A stretch of DNA of 64,000 nt from Erwinia phyllosphaerae (GCF_019132875.1 NZ_JAHSPF010000005.1:62001-126000); one strand, 5' to 3'; shown: positions 1 to 11,094, numbered from the stretch's first letter. Made by a program: numbers and translations. Notes: generated by a model from the letters alone, not told the origin.

Positions 1-130
<130 letters not shown>

Positions 131-134
131 TGCA

Positions 135-668
135 ATGCAATCGAAAAAAAGCGAAATTTGGGTAGGGGTCTTTTTACTGTTGGCACTTTGTGCGGCGCTG
201 TTTCTCTGCCTGCGGGTGGCCGATCTTAAATCTTTAGGCAGCGAGCCAACCTGGCGGCTCTATGCAACCTTCGACAACATTGGCGGGCTAAAAAGCGGAT
301 CGCCAGTGAAAATCGGCGGCGTAGTGGTGGGGCGCGTAACGGATATCGGGCTGGATGAAAAAACCTATTTACCGCGCGTCTCTATGGATATTGAAGATAA
401 ATATAACCAGCTGCCCGACACCAGCTCGCTGGCGGTCAGAACGTCTGGCCTGCTTGGCGAACAGTATCTGGCGCTGAACGTCGGTTTTGACGACCCTGAC
501 ATGGGAACGGCTATGCTTAAGGACGGCAGTACCATTCAGGACACCAAGTCTGCAATGGTACTGGAAGATCTGATTGGCCAGTTCCTGTACAAAAGCGGCA
601 ACGGTAACGACAGTAAAAATGCTGCTGAACCGAACGGCTCTGCGCCAGCCGCCGCGACTAACCCATAA
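135..668 (+). CDS. mlaD: MlaD, MCE-domain phospholipid-binding subunit
   Basis: 177-residue inner-membrane protein of the Mla lipid asymmetry pathway; MlaD hexamers form the periplasmic lipid channel above MlaE/MlaF. It begins with a short cytoplasmic stretch, one membrane anchor (about residues 8-28) and then an MCE domain (about 37-115, [20 protein letters not shown] region). The C-terminal tail after about residue 150 is low-complexity, rich in Asn, Ala and Gly. The start is the ATG at 135 (MQSKKSEIW), matching the family N-terminus. An upstream in-frame TTG at 120 overlaps mlaE and is not needed. The next gene, mlaC, begins 11 nt downstream. Confidence 0.96.
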   Translation: MQSKKSEIWVGVFLLLALCAALFLCLRVADLKSLGSEPTWRLYATFDNIGGLKSGSPVKIGGVVVGRVTDIGLDEKTYLPRVSMDIEDKYNQLPDTSSLAVRTSGLLGEQYLALNVGFDDPDMGTAMLKDGSTIQDTKSAMVLEDLIGQFLYKSGNGNDSKNAAEPNGSAPAAATNP

Positions 669-679
669 GAGGACCAGTA

Positions 680-1315
680 ATGTTTAAACGTTTCCTGATG
701 GTGGCAATGTTAGTTATTGCCCCGATTGCGGCTAATGCCGCCGCAGACCAGACCAATCCTTACAAGCTGATGAATGAAGCAGCGGCAAAAACCTTTACCC
801 GCCTGAAAAGCGAACAGCCTAAAATCAAGCAGGATCCCAACTATCTGCGCCAAATCGTGCGTGAAGAGCTACTGCCTTACGTGCAGATTAAGTACGCTGG
901 CGCGCTGGTGCTGGGCCGTTATTACAAAGAGGCAACGCCTGCCCAGCGCGAAGCCTATTTCAAAGCTTTTGCTGACTATCTGGCTCAGGCCTATGGCCAG
1001 GCGCTGGCGCTTTATCATGGTCAAACCTATCAGATTGCACCTGAGCAGCCGTATGGCGACGCTACCATTATTGCTATTCGCGTTTCTATTATCGATCCTA
1101 ACGGCCGCCCACCGGTTCGCCTGGACTTCCAGTGGCGCAAAAACAGCCGCACGGGTGACTGGCAGGCTTATGACATGATTGCCGAAGGCGTCAGCATGAT
1201 CTCCACCAAGCAAAATGAATGGGCGGGCGTACTGCGTCAGAAAGGCGTTGACGGTCTGACCAGCGTGCTGGAAAACGCGTCTAAGCAGCCAATCACGCTG
1301 GATAAACAGCAGTAA
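680..1315 (+). CDS. mlaC: MlaC, periplasmic phospholipid-binding shuttle
   Basis: 211-residue soluble carrier that ferries phospholipid between the outer-membrane MlaA-porin complex and inner-membrane MlaD. It has a clear Sec signal peptide (hydrophobic core [14 protein letters not shown], cleavage near residue 21), followed by the helical MlaC/Ttg2D fold. Length agrees with the E. coli protein (211). A GAGG ribosome-binding motif lies about 8 nt before the ATG. Its TAA stop shares one base with the ATG of mlaB, indicating translational coupling. Confidence 0.96.
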   Translation: MFKRFLMVAMLVIAPIAANAAADQTNPYKLMNEAAAKTFTRLKSEQPKIKQDPNYLRQIVREELLPYVQIKYAGALVLGRYYKEATPAQREAYFKAFADYLAQAYGQALALYHGQTYQIAPEQPYGDATIIAIRVSIIDPNGRPPVRLDFQWRKNSRTGDWQAYDMIAEGVSMISTKQNEWAGVLRQKGVDGLTSVLENASKQPITLDKQQ

Positions 1316-1605
1316 TGAACATTAACTGGCGCACCGACGCGAACCGGCTCTATCTGGCTGGCGAACTGGAGCGGGAAACGCTGCTGCCACTCTGGGAGCA
1401 GCGCAACAGCGTAATGAAACAGATTGATACCATTGATGTCTCCGCGCTGGAGCGCGTGGACTCCGCTGGTCTGGCGCTGCTGGTGCATCTGCGCCAGACC
1501 GCGCTGCAACAGGGAAAAGTGCCGAGTTTTACGGGCATTACGGACAAGCTGCGTTCCCTGATTGCGCTGTATAACCTGCAACAGTTTATTACCTCCGACC
1601 GCTAA
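1315..1605 (+). CDS. mlaB: MlaB, STAS-domain cytoplasmic subunit
   Basis: 96-residue STAS-domain protein that binds and stabilises the MlaF ATPase in the inner-membrane Mla complex. The central region (IDVSALERVDSAGLALLVHL) is the typical STAS strand-helix with the Ser-Ala-Gly turn. There is no signal peptide, consistent with a cytosolic location. The start overlaps the mlaC stop (TAATG). A strong intrinsic terminator follows at 1630-1660, so mlaB is the last gene of the mla transcript. Confidence 0.95.
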   Translation: MNINWRTDANRLYLAGELERETLLPLWEQRNSVMKQIDTIDVSALERVDSAGLALLVHLRQTALQQGKVPSFTGITDKLRSLIALYNLQQFITSDR

Positions 1606-1629
1606 TCTTCATAAGCGGGCCTTTGTCTG

Positions 1630-1660
1630 AAAAAGCCTCTGCTGCCGCAGAGGCTTTTTT
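1630..1660 (+). terminator. Rho-independent terminator of the mla operon
   Basis: A GC-rich stem GCCTCTGC / GCAGAGGC with a TGCC loop, preceded by five A and followed by six T. It lies 25 nt after the mlaB stop and ahead of ibaG. The flanking A and T runs make it potentially bidirectional. Confidence 0.9.
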
Positions 1661-1728
1661 GCCTGTTTAAGACAGCGCCACTTTCCACTAATATGTGTGC
1701 CTGTTTATTATCGAGCGAATAAAACATC

Positions 1729-1983
1729 ATGGAAACCAGTGAAATTCAGGCCGTGCTGATGGAGGCGCTGCCTCTTCAGGAAGCCATTGTGACCGGTGAT
1801 GGCAGCCATTTTCAGGTTATCGCCGTGGGCGAGCTGTTTGGCGAACTGAGCCGCGTGAAGAAGCAGCAGGCGGTCTATGCGCCGCTGATGGCTTATCTTG
1901 CTGATAACCGCATTCACGCGCTGTCTATCAAGACCTATACCCCAGAAGAATGGGCTCGCGACCGTAAGCTGAACGGTTTTTAA
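1729..1983 (+). CDS. ibaG: IbaG, BolA-family protein
   Basis: 84-residue BolA-like protein (formerly YrbA), the same length as the E. coli protein. BolA-family proteins have a KH-like fold and pair with monothiol glutaredoxin Grx4 to bind [2Fe-2S] clusters; ibaG is linked to acid stress in E. coli. The family His of the invariant region is present in [14 protein letters not shown], with the conserved [13 protein letters not shown] near the C-terminus. It lies 73 nt before murA on the same strand, as in E. coli. A terminator separates it from mlaB, so it probably has its own promoter. Confidence 0.94.
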   Translation: METSEIQAVLMEALPLQEAIVTGDGSHFQVIAVGELFGELSRVKKQQAVYAPLMAYLADNRIHALSIKTYTPEEWARDRKLNGF

Positions 1984-2041
1984 GCCGCTGTCTTCATCGC
2001 GCTTTGCCGTGGTGAAGCGGCCGCACTCTATATCTGATTAA

Positions 2042-3319
<1,278 letters not shown>

Positions 3320-3333
3320 AAGCAGGGTAAAAG

Positions 3334-3353
3334 GGCGGTAGCGCGCTACCGCC
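3334..3353. repeat. Palindromic hairpin downstream of murA
   Basis: A 20-bp near-perfect palindrome (GGCGGTAGC / GCTACCGCC) starts 14 nt after the murA stop. It has no T-run on either strand, so it looks like an mRNA 3' stem rather than a complete intrinsic terminator. It lies between murA and the convergent sfsB. Confidence 0.55.
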
Positions 3354-3440
3354 TGAGCGCCGGCATGCCGCTAAAAGCGCATGCTGGCCTGCTTTACGGC
3401 GCGCAGGAGGCAGAAATCTGCTTCCCATGCGTTGCCCGCT

Positions 3441-3707
3441 TTAATTTTTTGAACGGATTAGCTTTTTGCGGTCGAGCAGCTCGTGGGTTACCGGATCGTA
3501 ATAGCGGCTGGGCCAGATTTCCGCCGGATGAATCATGAGCGCATCGGCAATAATCCACTCTCCCTTCGGCCACGGCCTGAACATTGCGTTAGACAGCGTT
3601 GACGAGCTTAATCCGGCATTGCGCGAAACTTCGGCCAGGCTGGTGCCTTTTTTCCGCAATCCCGCAATAATATCCGCCTTATGCCAGTCCTTTTTCTCCT
3701 TGACCAT
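3441..3707 (-). CDS. sfsB: SfsB (Nlp), Ner-like DNA-binding regulator
   Basis: 88-residue helix-turn-helix protein of the Ner/Nlp family, related to the Mu phage Ner repressor. In E. coli it is a transcriptional activator of maltose genes in crp* backgrounds. The diagnostic core is WHKADIIAGLRKKGTSLAE followed by the recognition segment GLSSSTLSNA and the RPWPKGEWIIA and IWPSRYYDP blocks. The start at 3707 (MVKEKKDWH) is preferred because a GGAGG motif sits 9 nt upstream. The open frame runs further upstream to 3788 without family similarity. It converges with murA and lies downstream of ispB. An operator-like palindrome lies 183-202 nt upstream. Confidence 0.88.
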   Translation of the reverse strand: MVKEKKDWHKADIIAGLRKKGTSLAEVSRNAGLSSSTLSNAMFRPWPKGEWIIADALMIHPAEIWPSRYYDPVTHELLDRKKLIRSKN

Positions 3708-3889
3708 CTGTACTTTCCTCCGTGTACGCTTTGCTGTTTTCTGGAAACATCTGACACGAGCTCTGCGCGTGTCCGGCAATGTTTTCACCCATAATGCGAA
3801 TAAATAAGCTTTTATTTTTAAAATCCGCGCGTCGCTTTATATCAATAACGGGCAAGAAATTTCCAATATTTTTTTACAAGGTTTTGCTT

Positions 3890-3918
3890 TTTGCGTAGTA
3901 GTACGCAAAGTTACGCAA
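3890..3918. promoter_or_regulatory. Operator-like inverted repeat upstream of sfsB
   Basis: Perfect 8-bp arms TTTGCGTA and TACGCAAA separated by GTAG (3890-3909), followed at once by a third half-site TTACGCAA (3911-3918). The spacing and symmetry suit a small dimeric helix-turn-helix protein. Because sfsB is the adjacent regulator gene, autoregulation is a reasonable guess, but nothing in the sequence proves which protein binds. Confidence 0.5.
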
Positions 3919-4102
3919 CGGCGTGACGAGTTACATCAGAAAGGTGAAGGCGGCAGGCAAAAAGTAACTTATGAGGGGGGGATTGAGTACGGACAGGCGA
4001 AGTTAAGCTGCGTCAGGCTACAAAAAGCCGCACCCACGCTACCTTAGCCCGCACCTTTTCTGGCGCGTACGGCAGCGGGAGCTTGACGTTTTTACCGGTG
4101 CG

Positions 4103-4125
4103 AAGCGCGGCAGGTAGCCGCGCTT
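4103..4125 (-). terminator. Hairpin just downstream of ispB
   Basis: A 9-bp stem AAGCGCGGC / GCCGCGCTT with a 5-nt loop, 7 nt after the ispB stop on the minus strand. The following bases lack a T-run, so efficient intrinsic termination is uncertain. Confidence 0.45.
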
Positions 4126-4131
4126 ACGGCA

Positions 4132-5103
4132 TTAAAACTCGCGCTGTACTGACATGTGCGCCAGTGCTTCAAGCGCGCTGCGCCACGGTGACTCCGGCAG
4201 GATGCTAAGGCTGGCGATAGCTTTATCCGCCTCGCGCTCTGCTGATTCACGCGTCCACTCCAGAGAACCGCACTGACGCATGGTTTCAAGAACGGGCTCC
4301 AGCAAATGGCGGCCGTTGCCCTGTTCTATTGCACCACGGATCATGGCAGCCTGTTCAGGCGTTCCGGTACGCATAGCGTGCAGCAGCGGCAGCGTAGGTT
4401 TTCCTTCGCTCAGGTCGTCGCCGACGTTTTTACCCAGCGTTTCCCCATCGGCGCTGTAGTCGAGAAGATCGTCGATAAGCTGGAAAGCCGTGCCGATATA
4501 GCGGCCATAATCCTGTAACGCCTTTTCCTGCTCCGGGGTAGCGGAGGCCAGAATCGCGGAGGACTGCGCGGCCGCTTCAAACAGACGGGCGGTCTTGCTG
4601 TAAATCACCCGCATGTAGCTTTCTTCGGTGATATCAGGATCGTTGCAGTTCATCAGCTGCAACACTTCACCTTCTGCAATGACGTTGACCGCTTCCGACA
4701 TCAGCTCCAGCACGCGCAGCGAGCCGATACTGGTCATCATCTGAAAGGCACGCGTATAGATAAAATCACCAACGAGTACGCTGGCCGCGTTACCAAAAGC
4801 GGCGTTGGCGGTTGCTTTACCGCGGCGCATGTCAGACTCATCGACCACGTCGTCATGTAACAACGTTGCGGTATGGATGAATTCGATCAGGGCAGCCACG
4901 GTAACGTGCTGTTTACCGGAATAATTTAAGGCGCGAGCAGCCAAAACGGCAATCATCGGGCGAATGCGTTTGCCGCCGCCGCTGATGATGTAGTAACCCA
5001 GCTGGTTGATGAGAGAAACCTCAGAGTTCAGCTGCTCGAGTATGGTTGCATTGACGTCCGCCATGTCCTGCGCGGTGAGTTCGTTTATCTGTTCTAAGTT
5101 CAT
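4132..5103 (-). CDS. ispB: IspB, octaprenyl diphosphate synthase
   Basis: 323-residue trans-polyprenyl synthase, the same length as E. coli IspB. It makes the C40 side chain of ubiquinone and menaquinone by adding isopentenyl diphosphate units to farnesyl diphosphate. Both Mg-binding aspartate-rich motifs are present: first DDVVDESD (in LLHDDVVDESDMRRG) and second DDLLD (in FQLIDDLLDY). The GGGKRIRP motif binds the diphosphate. It is transcribed away from rplU, from the shared 255-bp intergenic region. Confidence 0.98.
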   Translation of the reverse strand: MNLEQINELTAQDMADVNATILEQLNSEVSLINQLGYYIISGGGKRIRPMIAVLAARALNYSGKQHVTVAALIEFIHTATLLHDDVVDESDMRRGKATANAAFGNAASVLVGDFIYTRAFQMMTSIGSLRVLELMSEAVNVIAEGEVLQLMNCNDPDITEESYMRVIYSKTARLFEAAAQSSAILASATPEQEKALQDYGRYIGTAFQLIDDLLDYSADGETLGKNVGDDLSEGKPTLPLLHAMRTGTPEQAAMIRGAIEQGNGRHLLEPVLETMRQCGSLEWTRESAEREADKAIASLSILPESPWRSALEALAHMSVQREF

Positions 5104-5260
5104 TAGTCTGTTCAGCTATTGCCCACTATTGCGGCTATGATAAGCGTCTTTACCCGTGCCTGCGGCATGTAATGTATAACAGATTGTACTTGAAAATTGC
5201 GGCTGTGAAACATTTGCCTGTGCTTTGCGTTTTTTTTCTGCAATACCCCCTACCAGGCAC

Positions 5261-5289
5261 TTGTCATCGCTTGCGAAGTTGCGTAGAAT
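5261..5289 (+). promoter_or_regulatory. Sigma70 promoter of rplU-rpmA
   Basis: TTGTCA, a 17-bp spacer and TAGAAT (-10 at 5284-5289), followed by a GC-rich discriminator as is usual for ribosomal protein promoters. The expected start is about 60 nt before the rplU ATG. Confidence 0.7.
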
Positions 5290-5358
5290 TCGCGCCCTAT
5301 TGTGAATATTTATAGCGCAGCCTGACATCAAGAAGGCAAGCGCGAGAGCGGAGTTTAT

Positions 5359-5670
5359 ATGTACGCGGTTTTCCAAAGTGGTGGTAAACAACACCGAGTG
5401 AGCGAAGGTCAGACCGTTCGCCTGGAAAAGCTGGACATCGCAACCGGCGAAACGATTGAGTTCGACCAGGTTCTGATGATCGCCAACGGCGAAGAAGTGA
5501 CGATCGGCGCACCTTTAGTTTCAGGCGGCGTGATCAAAGCAGAAATCATTGCTCACGGACGTGGCGACAAAATTAAGATCGTTAAGTTTCGTCGTCGTAA
5601 GCACTACCGTAAGCAGCAGGGTCACCGTCAGTGGTTCACTGATGTGAAGATCACTGGCATCAGCGCCTAA
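5359..5670 (+). CDS. rplU: 50S ribosomal protein L21
   Basis: 103-residue large-subunit protein, the same length as in E. coli, binding 23S rRNA. The N-terminus [18 protein letters not shown] and the basic C-terminal part [16 protein letters not shown] are the L21 signature. It is first in an rplU-rpmA operon with a 15-nt gap and a GAGG motif before rpmA. A promoter with a GC-rich discriminator precedes it. Confidence 0.99.
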   Translation: MYAVFQSGGKQHRVSEGQTVRLEKLDIATGETIEFDQVLMIANGEEVTIGAPLVSGGVIKAEIIAHGRGDKIKIVKFRRRKHYRKQQGHRQWFTDVKITGISA

Positions 5671-5682
5671 GAGGAGATCTGA

Positions 5683-5943
<261 letters not shown>

Positions 5944-5957
5944 GGTTTTCGTGCCTG

Positions 5958-6023
5958 AAAGCGGTACCCGATACCGCTTTTAGCAGCGAATCAAAAAGCC
6001 CCGCTATGATTGCGGGGCTTTTT
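5958..6023 (+). terminator. Tandem hairpins ending the rplU-rpmA transcript
   Basis: The first stem is AAAGCGGTA / TACCGCTTT (5958-5980). The second is a canonical terminator, GCCCCGC / GCGGGGC flanked by five A and five T (5993-6023). They separate rpmA from obgE. Confidence 0.9.
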
Positions 6024-6054
6024 ACATTCTGCATTCTGACCCGCATAGCGCGGG

Positions 6055-6082
6055 TTGCCAGCAAAGCCCTTTGCTGTACAAT
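6055..6082 (+). promoter_or_regulatory. Probable obgE promoter
   Basis: TTGCCA, a 16-bp spacer and TACAAT, directly after the rpmA terminator. It would give a leader of roughly 140 nt before obgE. The leader contains 8-bp arms GATCCCTG (6113-6120) and CAGGGATC (6149-6156). Confidence 0.55.
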
Positions 6083-6164
6083 TTATATTCAGCTGCATGA
6101 TGTCTTAAAGCGGATCCCTGTCTGGAAAAGACGCGTGGTCTGCGGCACCAGGGATCTGTTATAA

Positions 6165-7406
<1,242 letters not shown>

Positions 7407-7412
7407 TCTTGC

Positions 7413-7440
7413 GGGGCACCTTAGGGTGCCTCTGTTTTTT
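7413..7440 (+). terminator. Terminator after obgE
   Basis: Stem GGCACC / GGTGCC with a TTAG loop, extended by G-T and G-C pairs, followed by TCTG and six T. It begins 6 nt after the obgE stop and isolates the inserted fepB-fepA pair from obgE transcription. Confidence 0.8.
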
Positions 7441-7479
7441 GCGGCGAACCTTCGCCACCGGAAATTATTCCTTCCCGGT

Positions 7480-7498
7480 AATAAAGATAATCATTATC
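7480..7498. promoter_or_regulatory. Fur box upstream of fepB
   Basis: The 19-bp site matches the GATAATGATAATCATTATC consensus at 17 of 19 positions, with a perfect GATAAT-C-ATTATC core (7486-7498). The adjacent AT-rich bases contain possible -10 hexamers, so Fur-Fe(II) would block the fepB promoter in iron-replete cells. Confidence 0.85.
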
Positions 7499-7559
7499 AT
7501 TCTCTCTTGCTGAGGTGCGCGAGGCATACCGCTTCGCCCTGATTGAAAGAGCTTTGAGA

Positions 7560-8519
7560 ATGACTGCTTACGTTCGCCTGCTTTCCCTGATCTGTTTTGC
7601 CCTTTCGCTCCTTTCTGTTAGCCCGGCTCGTGCCGAGGGAGGCTGGCCGCGTCATCTCACCAGCGTCAAGGGCGAGATTGTGCTTAAGCAACAACCTGAA
7701 CGCATTGTCTCCACCAGCGTAACGCTGACCGGCTCGCTGTTAGCGATAGATGCCCCGGTCATTGCCAGTGGCGCAACCATGCCGGGCCATCGTATTGCGG
7801 ATGGCCAGGGCTTTTTCCGCCAGTGGGGGAAAGTTGCGGTAGCGAAAGGCGTTAAGCGGCTCTACAGCGGCGAGCCAAACCTTGAAGCGATAGCCGCAGA
7901 AAATCCCGATCTGATCATCGTTAGCGCGACAGGGAATGACTCTGCGCTGCCGTTTTACGACCGTCTGGCCGCGCTGGCCCCGACGCTGGTTGTCAACTAT
8001 GACGATAAAAGCTGGCAGGAAGTAGAGCGCGTGCTTGCACAGGCCACCGGCAAAGAGGCCGAGGCGCAAAAGTCGATTCAAAGCTATGCGCAGCGTGAAA
8101 AAGAGGTCAAGGCCAGGCTCAGGCTGCCGCCGCAGCCCGTTTCCGCGCTGGTTTATAATCCTCATGCTCATCTGGTAAACCTCTGGACGCCCGAGTCCGC
8201 CCAGGGAAAATTGCTGGAGTCGCTTGGCTTCACGCTGGCTAAGCCGTCGGCTATCGTATTACAGGCCAGCCAGCGGCTTAAGCGACGGGATATTATTCCT
8301 GTCGCGGGAGAGAACCTGGTCACCGGGCTGACGGGCAACAGCATAATGATGTTCGCCGCTGACGATAACAAAGCGCTGCTGGCCGAGCCGCTGCTTGCAA
8401 CTTCACCAGCCATTAAAGCTAAGCAGGTTTACACCTTAGGCGAAGACAGCTTTCGTCTGGATTACTATAGCGCCAGCAACGTGCTGACTCGTCTTGAACA
8501 GCTTTTCTCCGCAAAATAG
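7560..8519 (+). CDS. fepB: FepB, ferric-enterobactin periplasmic binding protein
   Basis: 319-residue secreted siderophore-binding protein (E. coli FepB is 318). It delivers ferric enterobactin from FepA to the FepDGC ABC transporter. It has a Sec signal peptide (hydrophobic core LLSLICFALSLLSVSPARA). The mature part carries blocks characteristic of FepB, including IVSTSVTLTGSLLAIDAPV, NYDDKSWQ, NLWTPESAQG and FRLDYYSA. The ATG at 7560 is preferred over the in-frame GTG at 7515, which would put 15 residues before the signal peptide. It lies downstream of a Fur box and precedes fepA. The fepC, fepD, fepG, fes and ent genes are not in this window. Confidence 0.94.
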   Translation: MTAYVRLLSLICFALSLLSVSPARAEGGWPRHLTSVKGEIVLKQQPERIVSTSVTLTGSLLAIDAPVIASGATMPGHRIADGQGFFRQWGKVAVAKGVKRLYSGEPNLEAIAAENPDLIIVSATGNDSALPFYDRLAALAPTLVVNYDDKSWQEVERVLAQATGKEAEAQKSIQSYAQREKEVKARLRLPPQPVSALVYNPHAHLVNLWTPESAQGKLLESLGFTLAKPSAIVLQASQRLKRRDIIPVAGENLVTGLTGNSIMMFAADDNKALLAEPLLATSPAIKAKQVYTLGEDSFRLDYYSASNVLTRLEQLFSAK

Positions 8520-8526
8520 CCTGTCC

Positions 8527-8550
8527 GTGCCCCGGCGTTAGCCAGGGCAC
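8527..8550 (+). terminator. Hairpin after fepB
   Basis: Stem GTGCCC / GGGCAC, with inner GGC / GCC pairs around a GTTA loop, starts 7 nt after the fepB stop. The tail (AATTCCTTTAC) is only weakly T-rich. It may partly terminate fepB transcription before fepA, or just protect the 3' end. Confidence 0.45.
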
Positions 8551-8619
8551 AATTCCTTTACTTTACGCGCCATCTCTCAAAATCAGCTGCCTCAATAAGA
8601 ATGCGATGCATAATCGAAT

Positions 8620-8634
8620 TGATAATAGTTTGCA
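8620..8634. promoter_or_regulatory. Weak Fur-like site upstream of fepA
   Basis: TGATAAT-A-GTTTGCA has a perfect left half and a poor right half of the 7-1-7 Fur motif. It lies in an AT-rich stretch about 140 bp before fepA. A separate iron-regulated fepA promoter is plausible but not established by this match. Confidence 0.3.
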
Positions 8635-8771
8635 TTTAAAATAATGTATTGCCGCCTGGTGACAAACGTCAGAGCCGTTTGATAACGCTGGCAGGGCGGA
8701 CAACAACGTATTTCCGCCTTTGAATTCATCTAATTGCCACTGTGGATACGGGCAGGGCGAATTGGCAGGGA

Positions 8772-11042
8772 ATGAGAACGTTGAAAAGACTATCAAGATT
8801 ATCACTAGCAATTTTACTTGAACTGGGCATGGTCGTGGCAGCGAGCGCGGCAGATACCACGCAGGAAAACACGGCGGCGGCGACGGCAAAAGCGGCCTCC
8901 GGCACGACCAGCAACACGGAAGGCGCGACCATGATGGTAACGGCGGAGCAGCAAAACCTGCAGGCACCGGGCGTTTCTACCATCACCTCTGACGAAATAA
9001 AAAAACGACCACCTGCCCGCGATCTGTCTGAAATCATCCGCACCATGCCGGGCGTTAACCTGACCGGCAACTCCACCAGCGGCCAGCGCGGCAACAATCG
9101 CCAGATTGATATTCGCGGCATGGGTCCGGAAAACACCCTAATCCTGATTGACGGCATGCCGGTTGCCAGCCGCAACTCGGTACGTTTGGGCTGGCGTGGT
9201 GAACGCGATACGCGCGGCGATACCAACTGGGTGCCGCCAGAGATGGTTGACCATATTGAAGTCATCAGGGGCCCGGCCGCCGCGCGTTATGGCAACGGTG
9301 CCGCGGGCGGCGTGGTCAATATCATTACCAAACAGACCAGCAACGAATGGCACGGCTCCTGGAACACTTATCTGAATATGCCGGAGCATAAATCAGAAGG
9401 ATCGACCAAACGCTCGAACTTCTCCCTTACCGGCCCGTTAGGGGATGACGTTACCTTCTCGTTGTGGGGCAACCTGAGCAAGACGCAGGCTGACGCGCAA
9501 TATATCAATGAAGGCCATCAGTCGCTGCGAACCGGCAGCTATGCCGATACCGTGCCGGCAGGACGTGAAGGCGTGGTGAATAAAGATATTCACGGCAAGC
9601 TGCGCTGGGAATTCGCGCCAAACCAGAATCTGGAATTCAGCGCCGGTTACAGTCGTCAGGGCAATCTCTATGCGGGCGATACGCAGAACACTAATACCAG
9701 CGCGCTGGTGAAGAGCGAATACGGTGATGAAACTAACCGCCTGTACCGTCAGGATTACGCGGTTAACTGGACGGGCGTTTGGGACAACGGCGTTAGCACG
9801 CGCACCTATGCCCAGTATGAAAACACGCGCAACTCACGTATGAACGAAGGTTTAGCAGGCGGAACGGAGGGGATCTTCTCCGACAGCGGCTTCTCTACCA
9901 TCGAACTCAATGATGTGCTGCTGCACAGTGAAGTCAGCATACCGTTTGAGTTTTTAGTTAACCAGACTGCCACGCTGGGAACCGAATGGAACCAGCAGCG
10001 CATGAAGGATGGCGCTTCTAATACCCAGGCGCTCTCTGGCGGCGCTATTGACGGCATCAGCAGCACTAATCGCAGCCCTTACTCTTCTGCACAAATTTTC
10101 TCGCTGTTCGCGGAAGACAACATGGAGCTGACTGACAGCACCACGCTGGTGCCTGGTCTGCGTTTCGATCATCACAGCATTGTCGGCAACAACTGGAGCC
10201 CTTCGCTTAACCTGTCGCAGGCGCTGGACGATGACTTTACGCTGAAGCTGGGTATCGCCAGAGCCTATAAAGCGCCAAGCCTGTACCAGACTAACCCTAA
10301 CTACGTGCTTTACAGCCGGGGTCAGGGCTGCGCTGACAGCGCCGGTGCCTGTTATCTGATGGGCAACGACGATCTCAAAGCCGAAACCAGCATCAACAAA
10401 GAAGTTGGCGTGGAGTACAAGCATGAAGGCTATCAGGCCGGTCTGACCTGGTTCCGCAATGACTATCGTAACAAGATTGAATCAGGCTATGAGCCATCCG
10501 GCTCAACCGGCAGTACCGATATCTATAAGTGGGAAAACGTGCCGAAAGCGGTAGTAGAAGGTCTGGAAGGAACAGTAAACCTGCCGGTCACGGAAGCTAT
10601 TACCTGGAACAATAACCTGACCTATATGCTGCAAAGTAAGAATAAAACCACGGGTGACCGCCTGTCGATTATCCCGCAATATACCCTGAACTCCACGCTG
10701 TCCTGGCAGGCGACGCAGGATCTGTCGCTGCAAACAACCTTTACCTGGTACGGCCGTCAGACGCCGAAGAAGTACAACTACAAGGGCGAGGCGGTCAGCG
10801 GCACGGAGAAATCAACGGTGAGTCCTTACTCTATTCTGGGCCTGAGCGGCACCTATGCGGTGAACAAGTATGCCAGCGTAACGCTGGGCGTGGATAACCT
10901 GTTCGACAAGCGTCATTTCCGTGAAGGCAATGCGCAAACGACAGGAAATTCAACGACCGGGGCTTACATGTATGGCGCTGGTGCTAACACCTATAACGAG
11001 TCGGGCCGTACTTACTATATGAGCCTGAATACGCACTTCTGA
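8772..11042 (+). CDS. fepA: FepA, TonB-dependent ferric-enterobactin receptor
   Basis: 756-residue outer-membrane gated beta-barrel importing ferric enterobactin with energy from TonB-ExbBD; also a colicin B/D receptor in E. coli. It has a signal peptide (LSLAILLELGMVVAASA), a TonB box near the mature N-terminus (TMMVTAEQ), then the plug domain (VARD-like region, IIRTMPGVNLTGNSTSGQRG, DIRGMGPENTLILIDG) and a 22-strand barrel ending in NTHF with the terminal Phe. Long stretches match E. coli FepA closely. The ATG at 8772 has a GGCAGGGA motif just upstream; an in-frame ATG at 8742 would only add ten residues. fepB precedes it by 252 nt. A symmetric hairpin separates it from convergent dacB. Confidence 0.96.
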   Translation: MRTLKRLSRLSLAILLELGMVVAASAADTTQENTAAATAKAASGTTSNTEGATMMVTAEQQNLQAPGVSTITSDEIKKRPPARDLSEIIRTMPGVNLTGNSTSGQRGNNRQIDIRGMGPENTLILIDGMPVASRNSVRLGWRGERDTRGDTNWVPPEMVDHIEVIRGPAAARYGNGAAGGVVNIITKQTSNEWHGSWNTYLNMPEHKSEGSTKRSNFSLTGPLGDDVTFSLWGNLSKTQADAQYINEGHQSLRTGSYADTVPAGREGVVNKDIHGKLRWEFAPNQNLEFSAGYSRQGNLYAGDTQNTNTSALVKSEYGDETNRLYRQDYAVNWTGVWDNGVSTRTYAQYENTRNSRMNEGLAGGTEGIFSDSGFSTIELNDVLLHSEVSIPFEFLVNQTATLGTEWNQQRMKDGASNTQALSGGAIDGISSTNRSPYSSAQIFSLFAEDNMELTDSTTLVPGLRFDHHSIVGNNWSPSLNLSQALDDDFTLKLGIARAYKAPSLYQTNPNYVLYSRGQGCADSAGACYLMGNDDLKAETSINKEVGVEYKHEGYQAGLTWFRNDYRNKIESGYEPSGSTGSTDIYKWENVPKAVVEGLEGTVNLPVTEAITWNNNLTYMLQSKNKTTGDRLSIIPQYTLNSTLSWQATQDLSLQTTFTWYGRQTPKKYNYKGEAVSGTEKSTVSPYSILGLSGTYAVNKYASVTLGVDNLFDKRHFREGNAQTTGNSTTGAYMYGAGANTYNESGRTYYMSLNTHF

Positions 11043-11054
11043 TTTCATTAAGGC

Positions 11055-11080
11055 ACAGGCCCGCAATATTGCGGGCCTGT
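11055..11080. terminator. Symmetric hairpin between convergent fepA and dacB
   Basis: A perfect 26-bp palindrome (ACAGGCCCGC, AATATT centre, GCGGGCCTGT) lies between the two stop codons. It lacks a T-run on the plus side, but its symmetry would serve both strands. Confidence 0.6.
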
Positions 11081-11094
11081 AACATCCAACAGTC

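Larger units (their letters stand above)
3708..4131. other. ispB-sfsB intergenic region
   Basis: 424 bp without a supported gene. Its sfsB-proximal half (about 3790-3890) is AT-rich and a likely place for the sfsB promoter. It holds the inverted repeat at 3890-3909 with an extra half-site at 3911-3918. The ispB-proximal part has a hairpin at 4103-4125 just past the ispB stop. I see no coding sequence with family similarity in any frame. Confidence 0.6.

Noticed and set aside
3441-3788. Phage Ner repressor, implying a prophage remnant
   Set aside because: The protein matches chromosomal SfsB, and the ispB-sfsB-murA neighbourhood is the standard enterobacterial one; no other phage gene is present.
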